Shown piece after piece: positions 1 through 8,701 of a stretch of 64,000 nt of DNA. Position numbers and translations under genes: made by a program. Within the stretch, counting starts at the first letter, position 1. Each line of letters starts with the position of its first letter. The notes under the pieces are model-generated. The model searched no databases. It had not been told where the DNA came from and was given only the letters and a program-made list of their open reading frames with translations. Source of the DNA: Sphingomonas pituitosa NBRC 102491 (GTDB lineage: Bacteria > Pseudomonadota > Alphaproteobacteria > Sphingomonadales > Sphingomonadaceae); the NCBI RefSeq assembly GCF_001598435.1, contig NZ_BCYY01000005.1:93505-157504 (forward strand). The letters are read 5' to 3'.

Positions 1-1100
1 AGCGCTACCTTGTGCCCGGCGCGCTCGCCCATCGCCTCCGCCAGCAGTTCGGCCTCGGGCAGCTCGCGGTCGACGAACACGTTCCGGGCGGGGGGCACCT
101 CTTCGTAGAACTGCATCAGGAAGGCGGCGAGCACCTCGTCCTCGGGCACGTCCTGGGTGTGGCTGGGGAAGAAGCTGCGATGGCCCCAATTCTGGCCGCC
201 GCGGATGAAGAACGCCTCGATTCCGATCACGCCCGACTTGCTCGCCTGCGCGAAGATGTCGGCATCGCCGACGCCCTCGGCGTTGATCGCCTGGCTGCCC
301 TGGATGAAGGTGAGCGCCTTCAGCCGATCGCGCAGGATCGCCGCCAGCTCGAAATCGAGATTCTCCGCCGCGGCCTGCATCTGCTCGCCCAGCTTGGCCT
401 GCACCTTGGTCGACTTGCCCTGCAGGAAGTCGCGCGCATCGTCGACCAGCTCGGCATAGCCGGCCTGGTCGATGCGGCCGACGCACGGCGCCGAGCAGCG
501 ACGGATCTGGTAGAGCAGGCACGGCCGGTCGCGGCCGGCGAAGAAGCCGTCGGTGCAGCTGCGCAGCAGGAACAGCTTCTGCAACGCGTTGAGCGTCTTG
601 CGCACCTGCCCCGCACCGGCGAACGGCCCGAAATAATCGCCCTTGGCGCGCCGCGCGCCGCGGTGGAGCTGGACGCGGGCAAAGTCGTGGTCCTGGCGCA
701 GCAGGATGAACGGGAACGATTTGTCGTCGCGCAGCAGCACATTGTAGGGCGGCCGGTAGCGCTTGATCAGCTGCGCCTCGAGCAGCAGCGCCTCGGCCTC
801 GTTGTTGGTCGTGACGATCGTCATCGACCGGGTCTGCGCGACCATGCGCTGCAGCCGCTTCGAGAGGCGGTTGACGTGGGTGTAGTTGGTCACCCGGTTC
901 TTCAGCGCGCGCGCCTTGCCGACGTACAGCACGTCGCCGCGGGCATCCTGCATGCGGTAGACACCGGGCCGGATCGGCAGCGTCTGCAGGACGTTGCGGA
1001 TCGCGGCCACGCCTGCTTCCAGGTCGGGCGTCTCTGCGCCGCGGACCGCGAAGGTAGCCTTTTCCTCGTTGAATCGGTCGGGGGAATTCGGGTCGTTCAT
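1..1100 (-). CDS. uvrC: Excinuclease ABC subunit C, 3' end missing (runs off the left edge)
   Basis: UvrC makes the dual incisions of nucleotide excision repair, working with UvrA and UvrB in the cytoplasm. The visible 366 residues begin with an ATG at 1100. The N-terminal GIY-YIG nuclease has GVY at 46-48 and YVG at 59-61, followed by KARALKNRV. A linker rich in Cys (LLRSCTDGFF, RRCSAPCVGRID) and a UvrB-interacting region (around DFELAAILRDRL) follow. The C-terminal endonuclease V-like and HhH domains would lie beyond base 1. The next gene upstream is about 300 bp away behind a palindromic repeat, so uvrC is probably transcribed on its own. The family assignment is secure. Confidence 0.96.
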   Translation of the reverse strand, partial: MNDPNSPDRFNEEKATFAVRGAETPDLEAGVAAIRNVLQTLPIRPGVYRMQDARGDVLYVGKARALKNRVTNYTHVNRLSKRLQRMVAQTRSMTIVTTNNEAEALLLEAQLIKRYRPPYNVLLRDDKSFPFILLRQDHDFARVQLHRGARRAKGDYFGPFAGAGQVRKTLNALQKLFLLRSCTDGFFAGRDRPCLLYQIRRCSAPCVGRIDQAGYAELVDDARDFLQGKSTKVQAKLGEQMQAAAENLDFELAAILRDRLKALTFIQGSQAINAEGVGDADIFAQASKSGVIGIEAFFIRGGQNWGHRSFFPSHTQDVPEDEVLAAFLMQFYEEVPPARNVFVDRELPEAELLAEAMGERAGHKVA

Positions 1101-1238
1101 TGCCGCCGATGTAGGCGTGCGAGGCGCGGGATGCCACCCATCCGAGGGGCATCGTGGCGTACCGAGGGAATGCGTTTTCTCACCGAGCCAGAGCAAAGCA
1201 CATCTGAAGTCCGGGAGAGCGCCCCGCCGGAGAATAGT

Positions 1239-1336
1239 CGTCATCCCGGCGAAAGCCGGGATCCATTGCCCTGTGCGCCCGGGGGAAAGAACCGCGACTT
1301 CAGCGCGAATGGATCCCGGCTTTCGTCGGGATGACG
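1239..1336. repeat. Dispersed palindromic element, family A, copy 1
   Basis: Two 29-bp arms in inverted orientation start CGTCATCCCGGCGAAAGCC and end with its complement, around a variable spacer of about 40 bp. Each arm holds its own small palindrome (CCCGGC GAAA GCCGGG). It lies between the end of the ATP synthase gene cluster and the start of uvrC, both on the minus strand. Five more copies occur in this window. The rest of the 1101-1396 gap shows nothing recognisable. Confidence 0.9.
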
Positions 1337-1396
1337 GAGCAATAGCGCCTTAAGCAATTGCCCTTCCGCAGGCAGAGAGGAGATGCGAAGTGCGCC

Positions 1397-1600
1397 CTAC
1401 TTCTCGCCCGCCTCGTTCTCCAGCTGGTCCACCTGCGCCTCGATCCGGCGCATCGTCTCGTCCGCCCGGACCTTCACGTCGCTCGCGCGCGCATGATCGC
1501 TCGCCGCGTGGCGCACCGCCACCACGGCCACAAACGCAGCGAGCGCCAGTGCCACCAGGGCACCGGCGCTCAGCCAGCGATAGGATTTAGGTTCAGCCAT
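1397..1600 (-). CDS. Small single-pass membrane protein of unknown function
   Basis: This 67-residue protein is not recognised. It has a short N-terminus (MAEPKSYRW), one hydrophobic helix at about residues 10-31, and a charged helical C-terminal half (about 35-67) with heptad-like spacing that could form a coiled coil. The likely topology is a membrane anchor with a helical tail. It lies 36 bp downstream of atpF on the same strand, so it may be the last gene of the F0 transcript. Whether it has any role with the ATP synthase is unknown. Translation start and reality as a gene are moderately supported. Confidence 0.6.
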   Translation of the reverse strand: MAEPKSYRWLSAGALVALALAAFVAVVAVRHAASDHARASDVKVRADETMRRIEAQVDQLENEAGEK

Positions 1601-1636
1601 CGCACGCCCTTAGCACGGGCAGCGTGGCAGGCCAGC

Positions 1637-2188
1637 TCAGTTGAGCCGGCCCAGCCCGGCAATGGCCTTGTCGACCAGTGCCTTGTCGGCCTCGGCGCCG
1701 TGCTTTTCCGCGATCACCGCGGCGGCGGCAGTCGTGGCGGCATCGGCGGCCTTGTTGCGAATCGCCTGGATCGCGCTGCGCTCGGCGGCGGCGATCTTGT
1801 CCTCCGCCATGCGGGTGCGGCGGGCGATCAGCTCGGCCGCATCGACTTCGGCCTTCGCCTGCATCGCCTTGGCTTCCGCCTCCGCATTGGCGAGGACGGC
1901 CTTGGCATCGGCGTCGCTCGACGCGGTACGGGCCTTCGCCTCGGCGAGCATCGCCTCGGCCTCCGCGCGCAGCTTCGACGCTTCGTCGAGCTGGGTGCGG
2001 ATCTTGGAAATCTGCTTGTCGAGCATGGCGCCGATCATGCTCGGCACCTTCTTGACCAGGATGATCAGCACCACCGCGAGCATCGACAGCGCCACGAAAC
2101 CCGGGGCGGTGATGCCAAGCACGGCCGGCTCATGGTGGAGCTCGGTGGTGCCGGTCGCGGCGGTCATCGATTCAGTATGTTCAGCCAT
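1637..2188 (-). CDS. atpF: F0F1 ATP synthase subunit b
   Basis: This is the peripheral stalk subunit that, paired with b', holds the F1 head against the membrane a subunit. The protein has 183 residues. A single membrane helix (about 24-46, GFVALSMLAVVLIILV) is followed by a long Ala/Glu/Lys-rich amphipathic helix containing many EAEAKA-type repeats. The ATG at 2188 is preferred over a TTG two codons upstream and overlaps the b' stop by 8 nt, which suggests translational coupling. It lies next to b' in the order I-B-E-b'-b. The length and topology fit the family; the strong alanine bias makes b and b' hard to align but not to recognise. Confidence 0.93.
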   Translation of the reverse strand: MAEHTESMTAATGTTELHHEPAVLGITAPGFVALSMLAVVLIILVKKVPSMIGAMLDKQISKIRTQLDEASKLRAEAEAMLAEAKARTASSDADAKAVLANAEAEAKAMQAKAEVDAAELIARRTRMAEDKIAAAERSAIQAIRNKAADAATTAAAAVIAEKHGAEADKALVDKAIAGLGRLN

Positions 2189-2675
2189 GGGCAAGCGCCG
2201 CCTTCACCTTCTGTTCGACGCTGGCGCGGTCGACCGCGACGCCCGACACGCGGGCGACGATCGCCTCGACGGCCTCGACGGTTGCCGCCTCGATCTCGCC
2301 GATCGCCGCACGCTCGCGCTCGGCGATGGTGCGGGTCGCATCAGCCAGCCGCGCCTCATCGGCCGCCGTGGCGGCCTTGAGCTTGGCTTCGGCGGCGGTT
2401 GCCGCCTGCGCCTTGGCGCCGGCGGTCACCCGCAGCGCCTCGGCACGGGCGGCTTCCAGCCCCGCCTGATAGGCCTCGTCGGCCCCGCGTGCAGCGTCGC
2501 GCGCGGCTTCGGCCGCAGCGATGTCCCCGGCGATGCGGGCGGAGCGATCTTCCATCGTCCGCTCGATCTTCGGGACCATCGCCTTGCCGATCCCGAAGTA
2601 GATCAGGGCAAATACGATCGCGAGCCAGAAGACCTGCGAGGCGTAGATCTCCGGGATCTGATCTAACTGGGGCAT
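2181..2675 (-). CDS. atpF2: F0F1 ATP synthase subunit b'
   Basis: This is the second peripheral-stalk subunit. A separate b' gene is typical of photosynthetic and alphaproteobacterial ATP synthases. The protein has 164 residues: N-terminus MPQLDQIPEIYASQVFWLAI, one membrane helix (about 11-31), the conserved stretch MVPKIERTMEDRSARI just after it, then a long charged Ala-rich coiled coil. The MPQ start follows atpE with a 21-bp gap. The order E-b'-b, and the PKIE..M..R...I motif that is typical of b' rather than b, support the call. Confidence 0.93.
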   Translation of the reverse strand: MPQLDQIPEIYASQVFWLAIVFALIYFGIGKAMVPKIERTMEDRSARIAGDIAAAEAARDAARGADEAYQAGLEAARAEALRVTAGAKAQAATAAEAKLKAATAADEARLADATRTIAERERAAIGEIEAATVEAVEAIVARVSGVAVDRASVEQKVKAALAHG

Positions 2676-2696
2676 CGGCCGAGGCCTCCGTTCTGC

Positions 2697-2927
2697 TTAC
2701 TTGACGACGAAGAGGATCAGGATCGCGACGACGAACGCGATCAGGCCCAGCAGTTCCGACGCGGCGAAACCGATGAACAGGCGACCCTGCTGGCCGTCTG
2801 CCGCACCCGGGTTGCGCAGCGCGCCTTCGAGGAACGAACCGAACACGTTGCCCACGCCGAGCGCGGCGAGGCCGATACCGATCGCAGCCAGGCCGGCACC
2901 GATGTACATTGCACCCAGATCAGTCAT
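2697..2927 (-). CDS. atpE: F0F1 ATP synthase subunit c
   Basis: This is the proteolipid that forms the rotating membrane ring and carries protons. The protein has 76 residues, the usual length, with two membrane helices separated by the polar loop RNPGAADGQQGRL (38-50). The ion-binding carboxylate is Glu58 in AASELLGL of helix 2. Helix 1 has the Gly/Ala packing pattern GAGLAAIGIGLAALGVG. No sodium-binding signature is visible, so proton coupling is likely. A 49-bp gap separates it from atpB; that gap is AT-richer than its surroundings, as often seen ahead of the highly translated c gene. Confidence 0.97.
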   Translation of the reverse strand: MTDLGAMYIGAGLAAIGIGLAALGVGNVFGSFLEGALRNPGAADGQQGRLFIGFAASELLGLIAFVVAILILFVVK

Positions 2928-2976
2928 TTCTAGCTCCCTAGATAATCTTAAAAATTCAAAGCGAAAACGGGTCGAC

Positions 2977-3759
2977 TTAGTGCAGGTGCACCGCGTCGTG
3001 GAGATACAGCGAGGTCAGCAGCGCGAACACATAGGCCTGGATCGCGCAGACCAGCAGCTCGAGCGCGCTGACGCCGACGATCATGCCGAAGCTCAGCACG
3101 CCGACCAGGCCACCCAGCGGCGTGCCGCTGCTCAGGCCCTGGACGACGAAGCTGCCGAACACTTCGAGCAGGATGTGCCCCGCGGTCATCGCGACGAACA
3201 GTCGCAGGCCCAGCGAGAACGGACGCACCAGGAACGAGATCAGCTCGACGGGCACGATCACCGGCATCAGCCACACCGGCGCGCCGTGCGGCACGAACAG
3301 CGAGAAGAACTTGAAGCCGTGCTTGATCAGGCCGACCGCGAGGACGATGCCGAACGAGAAGAAGGCGAGCACCGCGGTGACGGTGATGTGGCTGGTCACC
3401 GCGAAGGTGTGCAGTCCCGGCAGCACCGCAAGCGGCAGCACGCCGACCAGGTTCGCGAACAGGATGAAGAAGAACAGCGAGAAGATGTACGGCGCGAACT
3501 TCTTGCCGCCCTTGCCGATGTTCACGCTCACCATCGAGTCGATGAACCCGACCGCGCCTTCCACCATCAGCTGCCACTTGCCCGGGATCAGCTTGCGCTG
3601 CAGGCCGCCCACCATGAAGATGAACAGCAGCGCGGCGACCACCACCATGAACAGCGCCGAGTTGGTGAAGGAGATGTCATAGCCGAACAGGTCAATATGG
3701 CGGCCCAGTACGGGCTCGACCTTGAACTGCTCCATCGGATCGATTTTGCCGGCGCTCAC
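2977..3759 (-). CDS. atpB: F0F1 ATP synthase subunit a
   Basis: This is the integral membrane stator subunit that forms the proton half-channels facing the c ring. The protein has 260 residues with five to six hydrophobic helices. The essential arginine lies in the conserved stretch RPFSLGLRLFVAMTAGH, followed by the C-terminal helix region with QAYVFALLTSLYL. Translation begins with GTG at 3759, inside a GTGA overlap with the atpI stop. It is the second gene of the F0 operon. Nothing is missing or unusual. Confidence 0.97.
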   Translation of the reverse strand: MSAGKIDPMEQFKVEPVLGRHIDLFGYDISFTNSALFMVVVAALLFIFMVGGLQRKLIPGKWQLMVEGAVGFIDSMVSVNIGKGGKKFAPYIFSLFFFILFANLVGVLPLAVLPGLHTFAVTSHITVTAVLAFFSFGIVLAVGLIKHGFKFFSLFVPHGAPVWLMPVIVPVELISFLVRPFSLGLRLFVAMTAGHILLEVFGSFVVQGLSSGTPLGGLVGVLSFGMIVGVSALELLVCAIQAYVFALLTSLYLHDAVHLH

Positions 3760-4049
3760 TCTGCGCGCTCCTTCGAAATCTTGTAGATGTTGCGAAACGC
3801 CACGATCACGCTGAGCACCAGCAGGATCAAGAGCGCCCAGGGGCTCGTTTCCAGCCAGCGATCCAGCGCGAAGCCGATCACCCCGCCGCCCAGCGGTGCG
3901 CCGATCAGTTCGGCGAGCACCCGCGAGCCCTGCTTATAGCCCTTTTCGGGCTTGCGCACCGGCGTCTGGCCATCGCGCACCGCTGCCTTCGCATCGGCGA
4001 TGCGACGGTCGAGGTCAGTACGGATAGGGTCGTCAGACAAAGCGAGCAC
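3756..4049 (-). CDS. atpI: ATP synthase accessory protein AtpI
   Basis: AtpI-type proteins help assemble the c ring or handle cation supply to F0. The protein has 97 residues. A charged N-terminal part (about 1-45, with VRKPEKGYKQGSRVLAEL) precedes two membrane helices (about 47-65, GAPLGGGVIGFALDRW, and about 71-88, [18 protein letters not shown]), which is the layout of alphaproteobacterial AtpI. It is the first gene of the F0 operon and overlaps atpB by 4 nt. The F1 genes are not in this window, so F0 and F1 are encoded separately here, as in many alphaproteobacteria. Confidence 0.9.
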   Translation of the reverse strand: MLALSDDPIRTDLDRRIADAKAAVRDGQTPVRKPEKGYKQGSRVLAELIGAPLGGGVIGFALDRWLETSPWALLILLVLSVIVAFRNIYKISKERAE

Positions 4050-4336
4050 GGCGATCCAGATATGAAAAAGCCGCCGCGCATCGGGCGGGCGACATACAGC
4101 ATCGCAAGCCGGTGGCCGCGACGTGATGGCGCTTTAGGAAGACCAATCGACCGAGTCAACCGTTGCAGCACCCCGCGCTTCATTGCCGTTTCATCAAGTG
4201 CCGCGAAGTTCGCATCCGCAGAAATCCGCCATTTGCGTCCGTTGCGGTGCAACAGACGACCGGTTTCCCTGCCCGTTCGGGCGCTGCCGGTGCCGCCGGA
4301 TTGCAGGTCGTGGCGCGCGCCTGCATAGTCGCTGCC

Positions 4337-5020
4337 ATGTCCGTCGACGCCCCCGACAACAGCGGCCACCGTGCTCGCCTGCGCCAGCGCCTGTTCGAGG
4401 GCGGGCCGGACGCGCTGCTCGACCATGAACTTGTCGAATATCTGCTCGCACTGACCATCCCGCGAAAAGATACCAAGCCCCTCGCCAAGACGCTGCTGAA
4501 GGAATTCGACGGACTGCCCGGGCTGCTCGCGGCAGATCCCGATGCGATCCAGCGGATCGAGGGCATGAAGGACACCCAGATCGCCGCCCTGAAGGTAGTG
4601 CATGCCGCGGCGCTGCGGCTGCTGCAGACGCGCGTGCGGGAGAAGCCGGTGCTCGCCAACTGGCAGGCGCTGCTGGACTATCTACGCGCCGACATGGCGC
4701 CGCACGCGATCGAGCGCGTCCGCGTGCTCCATCTGAACGGTCGCAACATGTTGATCCGCGACGAGCTGATGAACGAAGGATCGATCGACGAGGCGCCGCT
4801 GTACGTGCGCCAGGTGATCGCCCGCGCGCTGCATCTCGGGTCGGCCGCGCTCATCCTGGTGCACAACCATCCCTCGGGAGACCCGAGCCCGAGCCGCGCC
4901 GACATCGAAGTGACACGCAAGACCATCGAAGCAGGCAAGCCGCTCGGCATCCTGGTGCACGACCACATCATTATCGGCAGCGAAGGCCATGCGAGCCTGC
5001 GCGCCAAGGGGCTGATTTAG
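4337..5020 (+). CDS. radC: RadC/YeeS-family JAB domain protein
   Basis: This RadC family member has 227 residues. The N-terminal part resembles an HhH region (HELVEYLLAL...LLKEFDGLPGLL...IEGMKDTQIAAL, residues 24-86). The C-terminal JAB/MPN metallo-domain has the zinc motif VHNHPSGDPSPSRAD at about 174-188. The historical link to DNA repair is not well supported for the family, so the biochemical role is unknown. The ATG at 4337 places the usual HRARLRQRLF motif just after the start. The roughly 290-bp gap before it, shared with divergent atpI, must hold both promoters, but no convincing -35/-10 pair was found. A short hairpin (CCCGC GTCA GCGGG, about 5026-5039) follows the stop. Confidence 0.92.
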   Translation: MSVDAPDNSGHRARLRQRLFEGGPDALLDHELVEYLLALTIPRKDTKPLAKTLLKEFDGLPGLLAADPDAIQRIEGMKDTQIAALKVVHAAALRLLQTRVREKPVLANWQALLDYLRADMAPHAIERVRVLHLNGRNMLIRDELMNEGSIDEAPLYVRQVIARALHLGSAALILVHNHPSGDPSPSRADIEVTRKTIEAGKPLGILVHDHIIIGSEGHASLRAKGLI

Positions 5021-5141
5021 GGGAGCCCGCGTCAGCGGGTCAAAGGGAGAGGAAGCACGGCGAGGGAGAGGTTCTGGCATCCGACCTGTGCGTCACCTTC
5101 GCCAAACCTGGCGGGAGGCAACGCTGCAGGCCTCCGCGCTT

Positions 5142-5636
5142 CTACTTCTTCCGCTTGAAATCCACCGAGACGACGTTCGAGCCGTCCTCCGCGGGCTTGG
5201 CCACCGGACCATCGCCGTCATTCTCGGCGTCGTCATGCTCGTGCGGCTCGGGCCCTTCGGGACCGTCTGCCGCCTGGAAGCGCAGCTCGAAATTGACCGC
5301 CGGATCGTGGAAGCCGGTGATCGCCGCGAACGGGATCGTCAGGATCGACGGGATCTGGTTGAAGCTGAGCCCGACCGAGAATTTGCGGTCGTCCACCGTC
5401 AGGTCCCAGTAGCGGTGCTGGAGGACGATGGTCATCTCGTCCGGGAACCGCTCCATCAGCCGCTGCGGGATATCGACCCCGGGCGCCTGCGTCTTGAAGG
5501 TGATGTAGAAATGATGCGCGCCCGGCAGGCCGCCCGACTGCGCCACCGAGCCGAGCACGCGGCCCACTACGGCGCGCAGGGCTTCCTGCACGATCTCGTC
5601 ATACGGAATCAAACTATCGGGCACGGTGGCATTCAT
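5142..5636 (-). CDS. sspB: ClpXP protease specificity-enhancing factor SspB (alpha type)
   Basis: SspB delivers ssrA-tagged and other substrates to ClpXP. The protein has 164 residues: a compact substrate-binding domain (about 1-125, with [30 protein letters not shown] and [21 protein letters not shown]), then an acidic linker ([14 protein letters not shown]), and a short C-terminal tail ending [10 protein letters not shown]. That tail matches the ClpX-docking peptide described for SspB. It is divergent from hisB with about 70 bp between the starts. Confidence 0.93.
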   Translation of the reverse strand: MNATVPDSLIPYDEIVQEALRAVVGRVLGSVAQSGGLPGAHHFYITFKTQAPGVDIPQRLMERFPDEMTIVLQHRYWDLTVDDRKFSVGLSFNQIPSILTIPFAAITGFHDPAVNFELRFQAADGPEGPEPHEHDDAENDGDGPVAKPAEDGSNVVSVDFKRKK

Positions 5637-5707
5637 GCCCCTTGGGTAGCGGATGGAAAATTACGGTCAAGATTGCATGCGACGCCGCTAGCGTTATGTG
5701 CACCTTC

Positions 5708-6295
5708 ATGCGCACCGCGACCATCAGCCGCAAGACCAGCGAAACCTCGATCGACGTCACCGTCAACCTCGACGGCACCGGCGCCTACAACATCAGCACG
5801 GGCATCGGATTTTTCGATCACATGCTCGAACAGCTCAGCCGCCACGGGCTGATCGACCTGGACGTGAAAACGGTGGGCGACCTCCATATCGACCAGCACC
5901 ACACGGTGGAGGATACTGGGCTCGCGATCGGCGAAGCCATTGCGAAGGCGCTGGGCGACAAGAAGGGCATCCGTCGCTATGCCGATGCGCTGTCGCCGAT
6001 GGACGAGACGCTGACCCGCGTCGCGATCGACATTTCGGGCCGCCCCTATCTCGTGTGGAAGACCGAGTTCAGCCAGAAGAAGCTCGGCGAGATGGACACC
6101 GAGATGTTCGAGCACTGGTTCCACAGCTTCGCTCAGACCGCCGGCCTGACGCTCCACGTCGAGACGCTGTACGGCAGCAACAACCACCATATCGCCGAAG
6201 CCGCGTTCAAGGGCCTGGCCCGCGCGCTGCGCGAGGCGGTGGAGATCGATCCGCGCAAGGCGGGGGTGATCCCGTCGACCAAGGGAGTGCTGTGA
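5708..6295 (+). CDS. hisB: Imidazoleglycerol-phosphate dehydratase
   Basis: HisB dehydrates imidazoleglycerol phosphate to imidazole acetol phosphate, the seventh step of histidine biosynthesis. The protein has 195 residues and is monofunctional, without the HAD phosphatase domain of enterobacterial HisB. Metal and active-site motifs are visible: [33 protein letters not shown] and [19 protein letters not shown]. The ATG at 5708 (MRTATISR) gives the family's normal N-terminus; an ATG four codons upstream is possible. It is the first gene of hisB-yciI-hisH-hisA-hisF, with each junction overlapping or within a few bases. Confidence 0.97.
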   Translation: MRTATISRKTSETSIDVTVNLDGTGAYNISTGIGFFDHMLEQLSRHGLIDLDVKTVGDLHIDQHHTVEDTGLAIGEAIAKALGDKKGIRRYADALSPMDETLTRVAIDISGRPYLVWKTEFSQKKLGEMDTEMFEHWFHSFAQTAGLTLHVETLYGSNNHHIAEAAFKGLARALREAVEIDPRKAGVIPSTKGVL

Positions 6296-6579
6296 TGATT
6301 CTCGTCCTTCTCACCTACAAGGTGGACCTCGCCGAAATCGACGCGCTGCGCCCCGCGCATGTCGACTGGCTCAAACAGGGCGTCGCCGATGGCCGCCTGC
6401 TGGTGGCTGGCCGCAAGGTGCCGGTGACCGGCGGGTTCTTCATGGCGCGCGGGTCGCTGGACGAGGTGCAGGCCTGGGCCGCCACCGATCCCTTCGCCAC
6501 CGCCGGCGCCGCCGACTACGCCTTCATCGAAGTCGCCCCGAGCATCCTCGCGCCGGGGCTGGAGTCGCTCGGCCAGTGA
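6295..6579 (+). CDS. YciI-like family protein inside the his operon
   Basis: This 94-residue protein has the YciI/YCII dimeric alpha-beta barrel fold. It shows the core pattern: a hydrophobic strand at the start (ILVLLTYK), RPAHVDWLKQGVADGRLLVAGRKV with the conserved His and Asp, then GGFFMARGSLDEVQAWAATDPFATAGAADY. Family members are small enzymes or binding proteins of mostly unknown substrate. Its ATG overlaps the hisB stop by one base and its stop overlaps the hisH GTG by 4 nt, so it is translationally locked into the operon. It is not a known histidine enzyme. A detoxifying or proofreading role in the pathway is only a guess. Confidence 0.88.
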   Translation: MILVLLTYKVDLAEIDALRPAHVDWLKQGVADGRLLVAGRKVPVTGGFFMARGSLDEVQAWAATDPFATAGAADYAFIEVAPSILAPGLESLGQ

Positions 6580-7178
6580 CCGTCGCGCTGATCGATTACG
6601 GCGCGGGCAACCTCCACTCGGTGCACAATGCGCTGAAGGCGGCGGGGGCTGGCGATATCGCGGTGACCGCCGATCCGGCGGTGGTGCTCGGCGCCGATCG
6701 CGTGGTGCTGCCCGGCGTCGGCGCGTTCGGTGCCTGTGCTTCGGGCCTGCGCGCCCTGCCCGGCATGATCGAGGCGCTGGAAACCCGCGTGCTGCGCGAC
6801 GCCGTCCCGTTCCTCGGCGTGTGCGTCGGCATGCAGCTGCTCGCGACCACCGGCGAAGAGCTTGGCAGCCATGCCGGGCTCGGCTGGATCCCCGGCACCG
6901 TCCGCCACCTGCCCGCCGGCCCCGAGCTGCGCGTGCCGCACATGGGCTGGAACGACGTGGTGCCCGTGGTCGATCACCCGCTGATCGAGCGCGGCGAGGC
7001 CTATTTCCTCCACAGCTTCGCCTTTGACGGCGACGCGGTGCTGGCCACCACCGACCATGGCGGCCCGGTGACCGCCGCGATCGGCCGCGACAACATCGTC
7101 GGCCTGCAGTTCCACCCCGAAAAGAGCCAGCGCTACGGCATCGCGCTGCTCGAACGATTCCTCGCCTGGAAGCCCTGA
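6576..7178 (+). CDS. hisH: Imidazole glycerol phosphate synthase, glutaminase subunit
   Basis: HisH hydrolyses glutamine and channels ammonia to HisF. The protein has 200 residues. The class I glutamine amidotransferase features are present: N-terminal ALIDYGAGNLHSV, oxyanion strand VLPGVGAF, nucleophile Cys in FLGVCVGMQLL, and the His-Glu pair in GLQFHPEKSQ. The start is GTG at 6576 within a GTGA overlap with the preceding YciI-like gene. hisA follows after 7 bp. Its partner hisF is two genes downstream. Confidence 0.96.
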   Translation: MTVALIDYGAGNLHSVHNALKAAGAGDIAVTADPAVVLGADRVVLPGVGAFGACASGLRALPGMIEALETRVLRDAVPFLGVCVGMQLLATTGEELGSHAGLGWIPGTVRHLPAGPELRVPHMGWNDVVPVVDHPLIERGEAYFLHSFAFDGDAVLATTDHGGPVTAAIGRDNIVGLQFHPEKSQRYGIALLERFLAWKP

Positions 7179-7185
7179 GATCCCC

Positions 7186-7914
7186 ATGACCCTGCACATC
7201 TTCCCCGCCATCGATCTCAAGGCCGGCCAGGTCGTTCGCCTGGCCGAAGGCGACATGGCCCGCGCCACCGTGTACGGCGACGATCCCGCCGCCCAGGCCG
7301 AGCTTTTCGCCCAGGCGGGCGCCGAATGGCTGCACGTCGTCGACCTCGACGGCGCGTTCGCGGGCGAATCGGTCAACGGACTCGCCGTCGCCAACATCCT
7401 GGCGAAGACGCCGGCCAAGGTGCAGCTCGGCGGCGGCATCCGGAATCGCGACTCGATTTCGCGCTGGCTGGACATGGGCGTCACCCGCGTCGTGATCGGC
7501 ACCGCCGCGCTGGAGAACCCCGGCCTCGTCCGCGACGCCGCCCGCGCGCATCCCGGCCAGATCGTGGTGGCGGTCGACGCCCGCGACGGCATGGTCGCGA
7601 CGCATGGCTGGGCCGATGTGTCGGACGTCAGCGTCGTCGATCTCGCCCGCCGCTTCGAGGATGCCGGCGTCGCCGCCCTCCTCTTCACCGATGTCGGCCG
7701 CGACGGCCTGCTCAAGGGGTGCAACGTCGAGGCGACCGTGGCGCTCGCCCGCGCGGTGTCGATCCCGGTGATCGCCAGCGGCGGCGTCACCGACATCCAC
7801 GACATCCACGCCCTGCGCGGCCATGTCGCGGACGGCATCGAAGGCGTGATCTCGGGCCGCGCGCTCTATGACGGCCGGCTCGACCTCGCCGAGGCGATCG
7901 AGGCCGGGCGATGA
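7186..7914 (+). CDS. hisA: ProFAR isomerase (phosphoribosylformimino-5-aminoimidazole carboxamide ribotide isomerase)
   Basis: HisA catalyses the Amadori rearrangement of ProFAR to PRFAR. The protein is a 242-residue (beta/alpha)8 barrel. The catalytic aspartates lie in the two half-barrel repeats: [18 protein letters not shown] near the start and [15 protein letters not shown] in the middle. Phosphate-binding glycine loops are seen at LGGGIR and ASGGVTD. The stop overlaps the hisF ATG by 4 nt. It is of normal length and intact. Confidence 0.96.
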   Translation: MTLHIFPAIDLKAGQVVRLAEGDMARATVYGDDPAAQAELFAQAGAEWLHVVDLDGAFAGESVNGLAVANILAKTPAKVQLGGGIRNRDSISRWLDMGVTRVVIGTAALENPGLVRDAARAHPGQIVVAVDARDGMVATHGWADVSDVSVVDLARRFEDAGVAALLFTDVGRDGLLKGCNVEATVALARAVSIPVIASGGVTDIHDIHALRGHVADGIEGVISGRALYDGRLDLAEAIEAGR

Positions 7915-8672
7915 CCGTCCGCGCCCGCGTCATTCCCTGCCTCGACGTGGCGAACGGCCGCGTGGTGAAGGGCGTGAACTTCGTCGAGCTGCGTGACGCC
8001 GGCGATCCTGTCGAACAGGCCCGCGCCTATGACGCGGCCGGCGCCGACGAACTCTGCTTCCTCGACATCACCGCCAGCCACGAAGCGCGCGGCACGATCC
8101 TCGACGTGGTGCGCCGCACCGCCGAGGTGTGCTTCATGCCGCTCACCGTCGGCGGCGGCGTGCGCAGCGTCGAGGATGCCCGCGCGCTGCTGCTGGCGGG
8201 TGCGGACAAGGTCGCTGTGAACAGCGCCGCGGTGTCGCGCCCGGAAGTGGTCGCCGAGATCGCGGACCGCATGGGCAGCCAGTGCGTCGTCGCCTCGGTC
8301 GACGCGCGCCGCACGGCGGAAGGGCGCTGGGAGGTGTTCACCCATGGCGGCCGCCGCGCCACCGGCATCGACGCGGTCGAGCACGCGCTGCGCCTCGCCG
8401 AACTGGGCGCGGGCGAGTTGCTCGTCACCTCGATGGACCGCGACGGCACCCGCGACGGCTATGACCTCGCCCTGATCCGCACCATCGCCGACCAGGTGAC
8501 GGTGCCGGTGGTCGCCTCGGGCGGCGTCGGCGGGCTCGACGATCTGGTGGCCGGCATCCGCGACGGCCATGCCTCGGCAGTGCTGGCCGCGTCGATCTTC
8601 CACTTCGGCCAGGCGACGATCGCCGAGGCACATGCCGCGCTGGCGGCGGCTGGGATTCCGGTTCGGGGGTAA
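7911..8672 (+). CDS. hisF: Imidazole glycerol phosphate synthase, cyclase subunit
   Basis: HisF condenses ammonia from HisH with PRFAR to give imidazole glycerol phosphate and AICAR. The protein is a 253-residue (beta/alpha)8 barrel. The first half has [19 protein letters not shown] with the catalytic Asp, then [10 protein letters not shown] and LTVGGGVRS. The second half has VVASVDARR with the second Asp, [13 protein letters not shown] and VVASGGVG. It overlaps hisA by 4 nt and is the last gene of the first his block. The next his gene, hisE, lies about 920 bp further on, past two genes on the other strand. Confidence 0.97.
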   Translation: MTVRARVIPCLDVANGRVVKGVNFVELRDAGDPVEQARAYDAAGADELCFLDITASHEARGTILDVVRRTAEVCFMPLTVGGGVRSVEDARALLLAGADKVAVNSAAVSRPEVVAEIADRMGSQCVVASVDARRTAEGRWEVFTHGGRRATGIDAVEHALRLAELGAGELLVTSMDRDGTRDGYDLALIRTIADQVTVPVVASGGVGGLDDLVAGIRDGHASAVLAASIFHFGQATIAEAHAALAAAGIPVRG

Positions 8673-8701
8673 CAGCGGCACTCGTCCGAACCCGCCGACC
8701 C

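Noticed and set aside
12..1334. A plus-strand frame of 440 codons over uvrC
   Set aside because: The minus strand has the GIY-YIG and other UvrC motifs from an ATG at 1100; the plus-strand frame ends in translated repeat (HPGESRDP-type peptide).
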